Positions 34,152 to 46,603 are shown, numbered from the stretch's first letter. The stretch is 64,000 bases of DNA from Maribacter sp. 1_MG-2023 (GCF_030547005.1 NZ_JAUOPN010000005.1:62001-126000), one strand, 5' to 3'. The notes: generated from the sequence alone by a model not told the origin. A program made the numbers and translations.

Positions 34152-36314
34152 CTAAACCAGCAGTTCATGGTTCACCCTCATAATCCACATCTTCTCATTG
34201 TAAGCGTCGTTTAGCTTAGAGTAGTAAGAGATTAAAGCTTTGGTCCAAGAGTCGTGCTTTTTAAGGTATACGTATCTGTAATTGTTCTTAGGGTTGATGA
34301 AGTAACTTGCATTTAATCCGAATGAATTTAGCAAGGTCACAAATCGTTTTGCATTCTTAGGGTTAGCGAACACATTTGCAATAAGGTAATAACCAGAACC
34401 GGCACCCTCAATAACATAAGATTTTGAATCAGCTTCTCTAGAATCAACATTATCTCTAACCACCTCATTTGAGGTTAGAACATTAGAATCATACTTCGAA
34501 GATTTCTCTTTGATCTTATTTACATTACTTGCGTAAGCCTCATTAGTGTATCTGTTATCAACGTTCATAATCCAAGTAGCACCATCATATGTACCGTTCA
34601 GTTTATTATCGTGAGCCGCTACTGCTTCTTCAAAAGTATCATAACGTTCTAAGTACACATATTTTAAACCAGTATTAGGATTGTCTATATAATCTGCATT
34701 AATGCCCTGATCATTTAGTCCATCAATAAAGTTGTTCATATACTGTCCGCCTTTGTATACATTAGCAACTACATAGTAACCATCTGTAACGTCAGGTAAA
34801 TCTTTAAACCTTCTGCTTTTAACTCCGTCCTGAGCTACTTCTCTAGTTGCTTTAGCAACGGGAGTAGAAGTATTTCGTGGACTATTTGCAACTACAGCAT
34901 CTTTTGGTTGCACTTGTTCTTTAAATCTGCTATCAACAGAAGAATTCGTATTTGAATTTGTATTTGTTTCTACTACTTCTTGTCTTTCGTTTGTTACCAC
35001 TGCTACCCTGTCTTGTTGTATTTGACCAGTTGCTTGATTACTTGTAACTGCCTCACCTGAATTACTTAGGTTATAACTAGAAGCAACTTCAGTGTTACCA
35101 TTCTCATCAAGGAAAAGCTCTTTTGCTTTATTCTCAAGGTCCGGTCTTTCTCCATTTGTTTCATTTCTAACCATACGCATTACCATGGCAAAACGTCTTT
35201 CTAAATCTGATTGACGAATAGCTTCTAATGAATCTTGACGAAACATCAGCTCTTCGATGATGGCATCGTTTTCTGCCAATTTCATCTTCAATTCTTGTAT
35301 TTCTTCATTAGTAGCAATATTCTCTGGTTCCTCATCATTCTGTACTAAATCATCTTCAAAGTCATCTTCTAACATTACCCTATCTTCCGTAAGGTTTGGA
35401 GAGAATGAATATGCAAATGAAATTTCATGAGTAACTCCAAAATTATCAAAGTTGTTGGACAATCCTTTTTCCATGGTATAGCCTAAAGAAATTCTTTGAT
35501 TTAGGTTAAAACCTACACCAGCAGCTGCGCCATAAAAACTATCATATCCACCTTGGATCCATCCTAATTTTGGAAGATCAAGAATTAAACTTCCACCTAA
35601 AGTAACATCTTCTTCTCCAACTTTTCTTACTCTTGCCAAAGGCATTAAACGACCTTGCTCAAAAATACCATCTTGCTTTTCAAACTGATGGGTATATTGT
35701 AGGTGACCAGAATATGTTTTGTCTTTAAACTCAGTTACCGATTCGCTGGTCTTTAAGTTGTAGTCAAAAAGGTTTTCTGCAAAAACACCAACATCAAACT
35801 TACCGTAAGAAAGGTTAAAACCAGGCTGAAACGATAATAAGTTTTGATCTTGCAATCCGGCTAAAAAAGGATCCTCTTCTACAGTAGATGCTCTACCATT
35901 ATCAAAACCACTTTGGTAGTAAGAAACGTTTGCACCAAAAGTAAAGTTACTCTTGTCATTCAACTTAATACCGTAGGCATAATTTGCCAACACACCAAAG
36001 TTACTTAAGATACCCTCTCTTTGAGAATATAGACTAAGACCTAATCCGGTTTTATCGTTGATACGTCCACTATAGCTTAAGAAATAGTTTTGATTGTTAT
36101 CATCAAATTGTACCGATTGGTTTCGGTGTAATAAATTGATATAAGATTTGTCTTCCCTAACCGTTGAAAACGTTGGGTTGATTAAGAATCGGTTATACTT
36201 CAAAAGGTTCTGGGCAGGAACATCGTATGATACAAACGGATTTTCCTCTTGCCCGCTAACCTTCATGATAGCTAACACAAATAACAATAGATATAAAACA
36301 CTTTTCTTTAGCAT
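34152..36314 (-). CDS. PorP/SprF-family protein with two C-terminal SPOR-like modules
   Basis: 720 residues, more than twice the usual PorP/SprF length. Signal peptide ending VSGQ; PorP/SprF beta-barrel to about residue 307 (NLLKYNRFLINPTFS at the start); an acidic coiled coil at about 335-385; a low-complexity Asn/Thr/Ser linker; then two SPOR-like modules near 545-620 and 655-720, each running from GYYV/LIANV to WIMxV. SPOR domains elsewhere bind denuded glycan strands; whether these do is unknown. It lies 7 bp after the CHU_C gene, so it should handle that T9SS cargo. The same SPOR-like module occurs in the OmpA-family protein at 2828-5377. Confidence 0.85.
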   Translation of the reverse strand: MLKKSVLYLLLFVLAIMKVSGQEENPFVSYDVPAQNLLKYNRFLINPTFSTVREDKSYINLLHRNQSVQFDDNNQNYFLSYSGRINDKTGLGLSLYSQREGILSNFGVLANYAYGIKLNDKSNFTFGANVSYYQSGFDNGRASTVEEDPFLAGLQDQNLLSFQPGFNLSYGKFDVGVFAENLFDYNLKTSESVTEFKDKTYSGHLQYTHQFEKQDGIFEQGRLMPLARVRKVGEEDVTLGGSLILDLPKLGWIQGGYDSFYGAAAGVGFNLNQRISLGYTMEKGLSNNFDNFGVTHEISFAYSFSPNLTEDRVMLEDDFEDDLVQNDEEPENIATNEEIQELKMKLAENDAIIEELMFRQDSLEAIRQSDLERRFAMVMRMVRNETNGERPDLENKAKELFLDENGNTEVASSYNLSNSGEAVTSNQATGQIQQDRVAVVTNERQEVVETNTNSNTNSSVDSRFKEQVQPKDAVVANSPRNTSTPVAKATREVAQDGVKSRRFKDLPDVTDGYYVVANVYKGGQYMNNFIDGLNDQGINADYIDNPNTGLKYVYLERYDTFEEAVAAHDNKLNGTYDGATWIMNVDNRYTNEAYASNVNKIKEKSSKYDSNVLTSNEVVRDNVDSREADSKSYVIEGAGSGYYLIANVFANPKNAKRFVTLLNSFGLNASYFINPKNNYRYVYLKKHDSWTKALISYYSKLNDAYNEKMWIMRVNHELLV

Positions 36315-36321
36315 GGTGAGC

Positions 36322-38568
36322 TTAACGTATTACTGTGATCGTACCTTGTTTAAGTACTTCACTGGCATTCCTGATTTTATAGTAGAATACCATGTTTTGT
36401 TTGGTGAACGCAGTAGTTGACTGCGGCCAGTTATTTTTATATTCGAATTCGTTTACAATTTCTTGACCTTGCTCATTGTAAATAATTACATTGACATCGG
36501 CTTTATTAGAATAAGAGTTTGGTATGATCCATTGATCATTAATACCATCTCCGTTCACGGTTATTACATTAGGCACTTTAAAGGTGTCTAAATAGGTTAC
36601 CTCTATCTGTCTAACAATCTCACAATTATCAATAGAAGCTATTAGGGTATAACTACCGGCTTCGGTAAAAGTGATACTATCAGAGTTGCTTAATTCTACC
36701 GCATTGGCATCTAACCATCTGTACGCAGTTCCTCCGCTTGCCGTAACTACTCTAGAAGTACCTTCTGGCATTACTATTTCTGTACCAGGATCAAGTGTAA
36801 TTAGGTTTTCATCTAACGGTGTTACCACAATATCATTAGAGATAAGAGAACAACCATCTATATCTATCGCTAAAGTATATGTACCTGCAGTAGAAACCGT
36901 TAATACAGCATCCGTAGTATTAATTGATAAACCGTCTAATTGCCATTGATATGTAGCTGAACTTAAGTCAGTAGTTGTGCTTAATGTAATGGTTTCGCCA
37001 CCGCTACAGAAAACAGTTCCTGAACTTGTAATACTTACTGTTTCATTAGTTAATAATTGAACAGGCAAGACATTAGAATCTACATCAAAACTATTAATGG
37101 TTGCATTTAAATCGTAATCACCATTTTCAGAATTTGAAGCCAAACTAATACTGTTGCTAGTTGCACCACTTATAGCAGCTCCATCTTTACTCCATTCATA
37201 GGTAAACCCGTCAAGTAAAGCACTGGTAACATCTGTTATGGTACCATCTGCGGCAACTGCGTTTATAAGTTCAACACCTAATATAGTACTTGTGGTTTCA
37301 CAAGATGTATACGCATCGGTATAATTTATGGTTATTTCAAAAGAAGCAGGAGACACTACTGTAGTTACATCAGAGTTTTTAGAAGATACTGAACAAGCAC
37401 CGCCTGTTTGTGTTACTTCTGCATAATACTCTCCATCTTCAGTAATTGTAAGTGTGCTATTTGTTTCACCTGAAATCTCAATAGCATTTCTAAACCATTT
37501 ATAACTTGGTGTAACCGCTGTTGTACTAACTGATAAAACTTCGTTTTGTGTAGGCAATAAAACCATATTGATTTCATTCTCTACAGTTACGGTATATAAT
37601 TCTGCATTGGTTATCGTAACTACAGGTGATCTTTCATTACAGATACCTGTTCCAGAAATCTCTACTGCATAATCTCCTTCGAAACCTGCATTCGCAGCAT
37701 TAACATTATATGAAGTTGCTGTTGCACCAACAATCTCAACATCATCTTTAAACCACTGGTAGTTCCAAGAAGCATCTGTTTGGTCTATACTTAACATTTC
37801 TGTATCGGTACTACATAAAGAAGTTTTGGTTGGAGCAATAACTGCAATACCAGTTCCTGAACCGCCAATAGTTACATCTACAATATTAGAATCTGTATTA
37901 CCAGAACCTGTACATCTTGGTCCGTAATTAATATATACATTATACATACCCGATTGCGTAACGTTTAATGTATGCCCAGTTTCGCTTGTTAATTCTGTTC
38001 CACTACGAAACCAAATATACTGATAGGTTTCTGGGTTAGCTATATTATCAACTTGAAGTGTTATAGCTCCTGTACTACAAACTGTACCAGGAGGAACACC
38101 GTCACCCAATTCACTAATATTTAGATTTGAAGTAACATCCATATAATACATGTTGAATGCCTCAGATTCGCTACCCACTTTTACAGGGTCAGTACTTCTT
38201 ACTCTCATCTTATACCCTTCTCCACGAGTGTCGGTAGGTATTGCAAAACTCGTATCAAAATCCTTTACGGCATTTTGATCAGTAATCGTTTGCAAAGTTT
38301 GAGCATTTGTAAAGCTTCCGCTGGCATCAGACAATTCAAGTATAAACTCGTTGCCTGCATTGGCGGTACCTATCCAAGTAATATTTACAAAATATTCGTT
38401 GAAACCTCCATTACCTGCACATACGGCAGACCACGGAGTACTACCTGACAGGTTTGGATTGTCTGCAGGTTCTGGAGCATTAATTACTATTGCTTGCGCA
38501 GATAATTGAAAAGCGCAGAATAGCATGGATAGTGCTGTAAATACGGTAAGTTTGTTCAAAGTTTTCAT
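36322..38568 (-). CDS. Ig-like surface protein with CHU_C/type B T9SS domain
   Basis: 748 residues. A signal peptide (ending LSAQA) is followed by an N-terminal domain and about six Ig-like modules with the recurring W-containing core YxWFxDGxxIxGAT (for example YQWFKDDVEIVGATATSY). It ends in a gliding-motility-associated C-terminal domain (VPNVITVNGDGINDQWIIP to GTITVIR), the signal for T9SS export with a PorP/SprF partner. That partner gene begins 7 bp downstream. The probable role is a surface adhesin or envelope structural protein. The upstream module at 38644-38712 is shared with the giant adhesin operon. Confidence 0.87.
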   Translation of the reverse strand: MKTLNKLTVFTALSMLFCAFQLSAQAIVINAPEPADNPNLSGSTPWSAVCAGNGGFNEYFVNITWIGTANAGNEFILELSDASGSFTNAQTLQTITDQNAVKDFDTSFAIPTDTRGEGYKMRVRSTDPVKVGSESEAFNMYYMDVTSNLNISELGDGVPPGTVCSTGAITLQVDNIANPETYQYIWFRSGTELTSETGHTLNVTQSGMYNVYINYGPRCTGSGNTDSNIVDVTIGGSGTGIAVIAPTKTSLCSTDTEMLSIDQTDASWNYQWFKDDVEIVGATATSYNVNAANAGFEGDYAVEISGTGICNERSPVVTITNAELYTVTVENEINMVLLPTQNEVLSVSTTAVTPSYKWFRNAIEISGETNSTLTITEDGEYYAEVTQTGGACSVSSKNSDVTTVVSPASFEITINYTDAYTSCETTSTILGVELINAVAADGTITDVTSALLDGFTYEWSKDGAAISGATSNSISLASNSENGDYDLNATINSFDVDSNVLPVQLLTNETVSITSSGTVFCSGGETITLSTTTDLSSATYQWQLDGLSINTTDAVLTVSTAGTYTLAIDIDGCSLISNDIVVTPLDENLITLDPGTEIVMPEGTSRVVTASGGTAYRWLDANAVELSNSDSITFTEAGSYTLIASIDNCEIVRQIEVTYLDTFKVPNVITVNGDGINDQWIIPNSYSNKADVNVIIYNEQGQEIVNEFEYKNNWPQSTTAFTKQNMVFYYKIRNASEVLKQGTITVIR

Positions 38569-38643
38569 ATGTATTTGTAGTTTTGGGGGCCACTACGGTT
38601 GAAAAGTTGGTTAATAAGTTTTTATGTCTTCAACATTTCTTAG

Positions 38644-38712
38644 ACAAATATGTCATTAAATACGACGAAGTGGAACTTTATGTTGTCGGAAGGAAGATTT
38701 CTGTTGTGAAAC
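38644..38712 (-). promoter_or_regulatory. Upstream regulatory module of the second T9SS operon
   Basis: On the minus strand: GTTTCACAACAGAAA (38712-38698), a second ACAACA (38686-38681) 21 bp after the first, and ATATTTGT (38651-38644) 46 nt after the first element. The bases and spacings are the same as at 30697-30765. The box ends about 75 bp before the start codon at 38568. Confidence 0.6.
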
Positions 38713-38765
38713 TCATTTTATGTAAGGTGTATTTATTTTAAACCTGCCAATTAAGCCAATTTTAC

Positions 38766-38773
38766 TACTTTTG
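38766..38773 (+). promoter_or_regulatory. -7 promoter box of glnS
   Basis: TACTTTTG matches TAnnTTTG exactly and lies 19 bp before the glnS ATG. No clear -33 TTG is visible. Confidence 0.55.
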
Positions 38774-38792
38774 TACCCTGAAAAATAATGAC

Positions 38793-40469
38793 ATGAGTGA
38801 GACATCGAAGTCTTTGAATTTTATTGAACAAATTGTTGAAGAGGACTTGGTAAATGGTTATACCAAAGACGAATTACGTTTTCGTTTTCCTCCAGAGCCT
38901 AATGGTTACCTTCATATTGGGCATGCAAGTTCTATTTGCTTAAACTTTGGTTTAGGTCTTAGATATAATGCACCTGTAAATCTGAGGTTTGACGATACCA
39001 ACCCAGCAAAAGAGGAGCAAGAATTTGTAGATGCCATCAAAAAGGATGTAGAATGGTTAGGTTTTAAGTGGGATACCGAACGGTATGCCTCGGATTATTT
39101 CCAACAATTATATGATTGGGCTGTTGAATTGGTGAAACAGGGCAAAGCTTATGTTGATAATCAGTCTTCTGAAGATATGGCCACCCAAAAAGGCACACCT
39201 ACAGAACCAGGAACCGATAGTCCGAATAGAAATAGATCTATCGAAGAGAATTTAGAGCTCTTTGAAAAGATGAAAAACGGAGACTTTGAGGAAGGTACTC
39301 ATGTATTAAGAGCCAAAATAGATATGGCTTCTTCTAATATGTTAATGAGAGATCCTATTATGTACCGTATACTACATAAAGCACACCATAGAACAAATAC
39401 CGATTGGTGTATTTATCCGATGTATGATTGGACACATGGTGAAAGCGATTATATAGAGCAAGTGTCGCATTCTTTCTGTACACTAGAATTCGCAATGCAC
39501 CGTGAGTTATATAATTGGTTTTTAGATCAAGTATATGATGAAACTAAAGTAAGGCCTAAACAACGAGAGTTTGCTCGTCGTAACTTAAGCCATACCGTAG
39601 TTAGTAAGCGGAAATTGGCACAATTGGTTGAAAAGGGCGTTGTAAATGGTTGGGATGACCCAAGAATGCCAACAATATCAGGATTACGTAGAAGAGGATA
39701 TACTCCAGATTCGATCCGTAATTTTGTAGATACTATAGGTATAGCCAAAAGAGACAATCTTATAGATGTTTCCTTACTTGAATTTAATATCAGAGAAGAT
39801 CTAAATAAAACCACTCATAGGGTTATGGGTGTCTTGAATCCTTTGAAATTGGTTATCACTAATTATCCTGAAGGAGAAACGGAATGGTTAGAAGCAGAAA
39901 ATTCTCCAGAAGATGAAAATGCCGGTACAAGACAAGTGCCCTTCTCAAGAGAACTATATATAGAACAAGAAGATTTTAGAGAAGCAGCGAATAAGAAATT
40001 CTTTCGTCTAAAGCTTGGTTATGAAGTGCGTCTTAAAAACGGATACATTATTAAAGCGGAAAGTTGTACCAAAGATACCGATGGGAATATAACAGAGGTA
40101 CAATGTACGTATGACCCAAAAAGTAAAAGTGGCAGCGGTACCGAAGAAAGCTTACGTAGAGTAAAAGGAACATTACATTGGGTATCTATAGAACACGCTG
40201 TAAAAACAGAAATAAGATTATACGATCGTCTTTTTACAGATGAAAGTCCAGATACACATAAAGACAAAGATTTCATGGATTTTATTAATCCTAATTCTTT
40301 ATCTGTAATTACAGGATATGTTGAACCTGCATTAAAAGATGCCCAACCAGGAGATCGTTTTCAATTTCAACGTATTGGATATTTCTGTGTTGATCCAGAT
40401 ACCACTACCGATAATTTAGTTTTTAACAGAACTGTTGGTTTACGCGATTCTTGGGCAAAAATTCAATAG
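38793..40469 (+). CDS. glnS: Glutaminyl-tRNA synthetase
   Basis: 558-residue class I aminoacyl-tRNA synthetase that charges tRNA-Gln. The HIGH motif is PNGYLHIGHASS near residue 39, and the KMSKS equivalent is VVSKRKLAQ near 268. The C-terminal anticodon-binding beta barrels are present to the end (GYFCVDPDTT). With gltX also in the window, the organism can make Gln-tRNA directly. The ATG at 38793 is preceded by a 3-codon ORF (ATGACATGA) whose stop overlaps this start. A strong terminator follows. Confidence 0.96.
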   Translation: MSETSKSLNFIEQIVEEDLVNGYTKDELRFRFPPEPNGYLHIGHASSICLNFGLGLRYNAPVNLRFDDTNPAKEEQEFVDAIKKDVEWLGFKWDTERYASDYFQQLYDWAVELVKQGKAYVDNQSSEDMATQKGTPTEPGTDSPNRNRSIEENLELFEKMKNGDFEEGTHVLRAKIDMASSNMLMRDPIMYRILHKAHHRTNTDWCIYPMYDWTHGESDYIEQVSHSFCTLEFAMHRELYNWFLDQVYDETKVRPKQREFARRNLSHTVVSKRKLAQLVEKGVVNGWDDPRMPTISGLRRRGYTPDSIRNFVDTIGIAKRDNLIDVSLLEFNIREDLNKTTHRVMGVLNPLKLVITNYPEGETEWLEAENSPEDENAGTRQVPFSRELYIEQEDFREAANKKFFRLKLGYEVRLKNGYIIKAESCTKDTDGNITEVQCTYDPKSKSGSGTEESLRRVKGTLHWVSIEHAVKTEIRLYDRLFTDESPDTHKDKDFMDFINPNSLSVITGYVEPALKDAQPGDRFQFQRIGYFCVDPDTTTDNLVFNRTVGLRDSWAKIQ

Positions 40470-40526
40470 ATAACTTAGTATAAGTATACCTTATTGTAAA
40501 ACCTCAGTTTCATTAAGGTTTACTAT

Positions 40527-40572
40527 AAAAAACCACCTGTAGACATAACGCCTACAGGTGGTTTTCTTTTTT
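40527..40572 (+). terminator. Terminator of glnS
   Basis: AACCACCTGTAG pairs with CTACAGGTGGTT across a 9-nt loop, followed by TTCTTTTTTT, about 60 bp after the glnS stop. Confidence 0.88.
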
Positions 40573-40687
40573 TAGACTAATTGGTATTAATTCAAATAAA
40601 AACAAGCGCTAATGGCTTTAAATTAGGCTTTTAAGAAAGCTCGATAACTAAATTAGTATATTACCAAGAATAGTGTTTGAAAAACAT

Positions 40688-40718
40688 AAAAAAACCCGAG
40701 AACATTTGTTCTCGGGTT
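40688..40718 (-). terminator. Terminator of the SPFH-protein gene
   Basis: AACCCGAGAACA pairs with TGTTCTCGGGTT across 2 nt. The minus strand continues into seven T, 29 bp after the SPFH stop codon. Confidence 0.88.
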
Positions 40719-40746
40719 ACATACTAGAAAAATAATCTAAAATTAC

Positions 40747-41676
40747 TTATTCTTTAAGTTTAGGCTTATTGGTCTTTTTCATTGTTTCACCAATCATATT
40801 ACTTGCCGTAAAACTAGCAACCATATTATTCAGCATATCACTACCTGCTTGAGGCGAATTAGGTAATAATATTAAATTCGTATTAGTAGCCTCACCAATA
40901 CTCTGTAACGTGTCATAATGTTGTGTTACCACAATTAACGCAGAAGCTTCTTGAGAATTAATCCCTACTTTGTTTAATACCTCTACAGACTCTTCAAGAC
41001 CACGAGCAATTTCTCTTCTTTGATCAGCAATACCTTGACCTTGTAATCTTTTGCTTTCAGCCTCTGCTTTTGCTTTCTCTACAATTAAAATACGAGCAGC
41101 ATCTCCTTCAAACTGCGCAGCAGTTTTTTGACGTTCAGAAGCATTAATACGGTTCATAGCTTCTTTTACTTGTGCATCTGGGTCAATATCTGTTACCAAA
41201 GTTTTAATAATGTCAAATCCATAATCTAACATTGCTTGTTGCAGTTCAGATTTTACCGCTATTGCAATATCATCTTTTTTAACAAAAACATCATCCAATT
41301 TCATTTTAGGTACTTCTGCCCTAACCACATCAAATACATAAGAAGTAATTTGTTCATGTGGATATTCTAACTGGTAATATGCTTCATAAACTTTTTCCTT
41401 AATCACCACATATTGTACTGATACTTTTAGTTTCACAAAAACATCATCAAGTGTTTTAGTTTCTATAATAACATCTAATTGTTGAATTTTTAAACCAATA
41501 CGTGCGGCAATTCGTTGTACAAAAGGAATTTTAAATTGAATACCAGATTGTCTTACACTGGTAAATTTTCCAAATGTTTCAATTAATACCGCTGTTTGCT
41601 GTTTTACAATAAATACACCCGATAGAATAGTGGCAATCACTAAAAACGCAATCGGAATCCAAATAAATGAGCCCAT
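40747..41676 (-). CDS. SPFH/Band 7 (stomatin-like) membrane protein
   Basis: 309 residues. One N-terminal membrane anchor (about 5-24) is followed by a Band 7/PHB domain (TAVLIETFGKFTSVRQSGIQ to about 190) and a charged coiled coil (ERQKTAAQFEGDAARILIVEKAKAEAESKR), then a hydrophobic C-terminal segment typical of stomatin oligomerisation. The family forms membrane-associated rings that organise lipid microdomains and proteolysis. The NfeD partner often encoded next to it is not present here. The gene is monocistronic, with its own terminator. Confidence 0.88.
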   Translation of the reverse strand: MGSFIWIPIAFLVIATILSGVFIVKQQTAVLIETFGKFTSVRQSGIQFKIPFVQRIAARIGLKIQQLDVIIETKTLDDVFVKLKVSVQYVVIKEKVYEAYYQLEYPHEQITSYVFDVVRAEVPKMKLDDVFVKKDDIAIAVKSELQQAMLDYGFDIIKTLVTDIDPDAQVKEAMNRINASERQKTAAQFEGDAARILIVEKAKAEAESKRLQGQGIADQRREIARGLEESVEVLNKVGINSQEASALIVVTQHYDTLQSIGEATNTNLILLPNSPQAGSDMLNNMVASFTASNMIGETMKKTNKPKLKE

Positions 41677-41892
41677 AATTATTTCTTTTAAGGTTAATAT
41701 TGAAAGATACTAAATGCCTTCATAGTATTAGTAGCATTTATTTCATATTTGTTACAGAATAGCGCCTAGAAATACATAATCTTCAATCTACTTTGTGATT
41801 ACGATAGGTTTTCAAACTATATCAATGAACTTCTGACTTTCATAACTTAGGTTTAGATTGATTAATTTAGAGCTAATCAAAACACACAAACT

Positions 41893-42255
41893 ATGCTTGT
41901 CTCTATAAATCCGAAGTTACCGATGCGAAACAAAAGTGCTACCATAGATTATTATGTTAATTCACTCGGGTTTAAAAAAGTAGGCACAATAGATTATCCT
42001 GAGTATTTGATGGTAGAAAAGGAGGACATCGAAATACATTTCTTTTTGTTCGAAGCTCTAAATCCAAAAGAGAACTACGGTCAGGTCTATATCCGCACCA
42101 ACGATATAGAAACCTTATACCAATCGTTATTAAATATCAATGTAGCTATACACCCTAATGGAAAACTAGAGCTTAAACCTTGGAAACAAAAGGAGTTTGC
42201 TCTATTAGACCCCGATAGTAACTTACTGACATTTGGAGAATCATTTAACAAATGA
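41893..42255 (+). CDS. VOC (glyoxalase/bleomycin-resistance fold) protein
   Basis: 120-residue cytoplasmic protein of the vicinal oxygen chelate superfamily. KSATIDYYVNSLGFKKVGT gives the first beta-alpha-beta module, and FALLDPDSNLLTFGES at the C-terminus gives the terminal strand with the usual DPDGNLLxF-type motif. Members include glyoxalase I, dioxygenases and drug-binding proteins; the specificity cannot be told. It is a single-gene unit sharing a bidirectional terminator with katG. Confidence 0.82.
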   Translation: MLVSINPKLPMRNKSATIDYYVNSLGFKKVGTIDYPEYLMVEKEDIEIHFFLFEALNPKENYGQVYIRTNDIETLYQSLLNINVAIHPNGKLELKPWKQKEFALLDPDSNLLTFGESFNK

Positions 42256-42270
42256 AAGATATTAAAAAAG

Positions 42271-42300
42271 AAAAAGGCAGCTAATTATAGCTGCCTTTTT
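42271..42300. terminator. Bidirectional terminator between VOC gene and katG
   Basis: AAAAAGGCAGCTA pairs with TAGCTGCCTTTTT across a 4-nt loop, with A and T tracts at both ends. It serves convergent genes. Confidence 0.9.
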
Positions 42301-42321
42301 AATATTTATAAAGTGAATAAA

Positions 42322-44921
<2,600 letters not shown>

Positions 44922-45500
44922 ATGGCGAGGCAAACTAAAAGACAAGGGCAAGCCAAATGGTTGCGCATTTTTAGAAAAGCACATAGAGCAACAGGAGCTG
45001 CATTATTTATATTCTTTTTTTTCATCTCAATTACTGGACTTATTTTAGGATGGAAAAAACACAGTGGGGGAGTAATTCTATCAAAATCTTATCAAGGCAC
45101 TTCGACCGAATTAAAACATTGGTTACCTATCGATAGTTTACACACCCTAGCTAATGCATATCTATTAGAAAACGTATCTGAAGAATTATCAACAAAAATT
45201 GATAGAATTGACATCAGGAAAGAAAAAGGAATGGTCAAATTTGTATATGCAGATCATCTTTGGGGGCTACAATTAGATGGGGCAACTGGTAAATTACTTC
45301 ATATAGAGCGTAGATATTCTGACCTAATAGAGCAAATACATGATGGTTCAATTTTAGATGATTATGTAGGTACAAGTGATAACCAAATCAAAGTATTTTA
45401 CACCACAGTAATGGGGCTATCCCTTCTTCTTTTTACGATAACAGGCTTTTGGTTGTGGTATGGGCCAAAGCGAATGCGAAAAAATAAAACAACTGCTTAA
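44922..45500 (+). CDS. PepSY-associated membrane protein
   Basis: 192 residues with two membrane helices (about 24-44 and 164-182) enclosing a periplasmic PepSY-like domain (LWGLQLDGATGKLLHIERRY). The basic start with HRATGAALFIFFFFISITGL and the ending FTITGFWLWYGPKRMRK are the usual signature of the PepSY-associated TM family. Larger relatives are linked to iron uptake and siderophore reduction. The function here is unknown. The rlmF gene follows after 42 bp. Confidence 0.82.
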   Translation: MARQTKRQGQAKWLRIFRKAHRATGAALFIFFFFISITGLILGWKKHSGGVILSKSYQGTSTELKHWLPIDSLHTLANAYLLENVSEELSTKIDRIDIRKEKGMVKFVYADHLWGLQLDGATGKLLHIERRYSDLIEQIHDGSILDDYVGTSDNQIKVFYTTVMGLSLLLFTITGFWLWYGPKRMRKNKTTA

Positions 45501-45542
45501 AAATTAAGGTTAGCTTTGGGGTCTTAATAAGGTTCAATAATT

Positions 45543-46514
45543 ATGGCAGACCAAAAGAAAAAAGAGGGTTTAGAAAAACCAACTTTACACCCAAGAAACA
45601 AACATACCGGTCGTTACGATCTAAAGGCGCTTAAACTAATAAATACTGATTTAAAGCCGTTTGTAACTAAAAATAAATATGGAAACTTTACAATAGACTT
45701 CTTTAATCCGGTTGCTGTAAAAGCCCTAAATAAAGCAATTTTAATTTCTCAATACGGGTTAGACTTCTGGGATATACCAGATGGTTTCTTGTGCCCCCCC
45801 ATACCAGGAAGAGCAGATTATATTCACCACATCGCAGACATCTTAGCAGCCAGCAACAATGGTGATTTAGTTAAGGGTGATAAAATTAAATGCCTGGATA
45901 TTGGAGTAGGAGCAAATTGTGTATATCCAATAATTGGTAATAGTGCATACGGATGGTCATTCATAGGTACCGACATAGATCCAAAGGGAATTGAAGCTGC
46001 ACAAAAAATTGTGACATCAAACCCTTCACTTCACGGTAAAGTCGAATTTAGACTTCAACCGAAACCTGAACATATATTTTCTGGAATTTTAAATGCTGAT
46101 GAAAAAGTTGATTTAGCTATTTGTAACCCACCTTTTCACGCTACACAAGCAGAGGCTGAAGCCGGAACACTTAGAAAATTAAGCAACCTAAAGAAAAAAA
46201 GGGTCAAGAAACCCGAGCTGAACTTTAGCGGTCAAGGTGGAGAACTTTGGACAGATGGTGGCGAAAAACGTTTTGTACTTAATATGATTAATGAAAGTGC
46301 TCAATATTCTAAAAATTGTGCGTGGTTTTCATCTTTGGTTTCAAAGCAATCTAATCTACGTGCGTTTTATGATAGATTAGAAAAAGTTGGTGTTGTTGAA
46401 CATAAAACTACTCCTATGGGGCAGGGCAATAAACTAAGCAGAATAATTGCTTGGACATTTTTATCAGCACAAGAAATGGAAAGCTGGGCAAGCGATAGAT
46501 GGAAAGCTGAATAA
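45543..46514 (+). CDS. rlmF: 23S rRNA (adenine-1618 N6)-methyltransferase
   Basis: 323-residue enzyme that methylates A1618 of 23S rRNA. The N-terminus HPRNKHTGRYDLKAL is characteristic of RlmF, followed by YGLDFWDIPDGFLCPPIPGR. The SAM-binding motif is CLDIGVGANCVYP, and the catalytic N6-methylase motif NPPF lies near residue 196 (CNPPFHAT). The length is normal. It may be cotranscribed with the PepSY protein. Confidence 0.94.
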   Translation: MADQKKKEGLEKPTLHPRNKHTGRYDLKALKLINTDLKPFVTKNKYGNFTIDFFNPVAVKALNKAILISQYGLDFWDIPDGFLCPPIPGRADYIHHIADILAASNNGDLVKGDKIKCLDIGVGANCVYPIIGNSAYGWSFIGTDIDPKGIEAAQKIVTSNPSLHGKVEFRLQPKPEHIFSGILNADEKVDLAICNPPFHATQAEAEAGTLRKLSNLKKKRVKKPELNFSGQGGELWTDGGEKRFVLNMINESAQYSKNCAWFSSLVSKQSNLRAFYDRLEKVGVVEHKTTPMGQGNKLSRIIAWTFLSAQEMESWASDRWKAE

Positions 46515-46578
46515 AAATTCGGCCAAAACCTCTTTAGACTTAAAATAAAGCCTGTTTAAGCGGTTTTATTTAAAAATA

Positions 46579-46603
46579 GACCCGAAGGGTCGAAAATTTT
46601 TTT
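46579..46603 (+). terminator. Weak terminator after rlmF
   Basis: GACCC pairs with GGGTC around a GAA loop, and a run of seven T follows at 46597-46603. The stem is only five pairs, so this is tentative. Confidence 0.45.
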
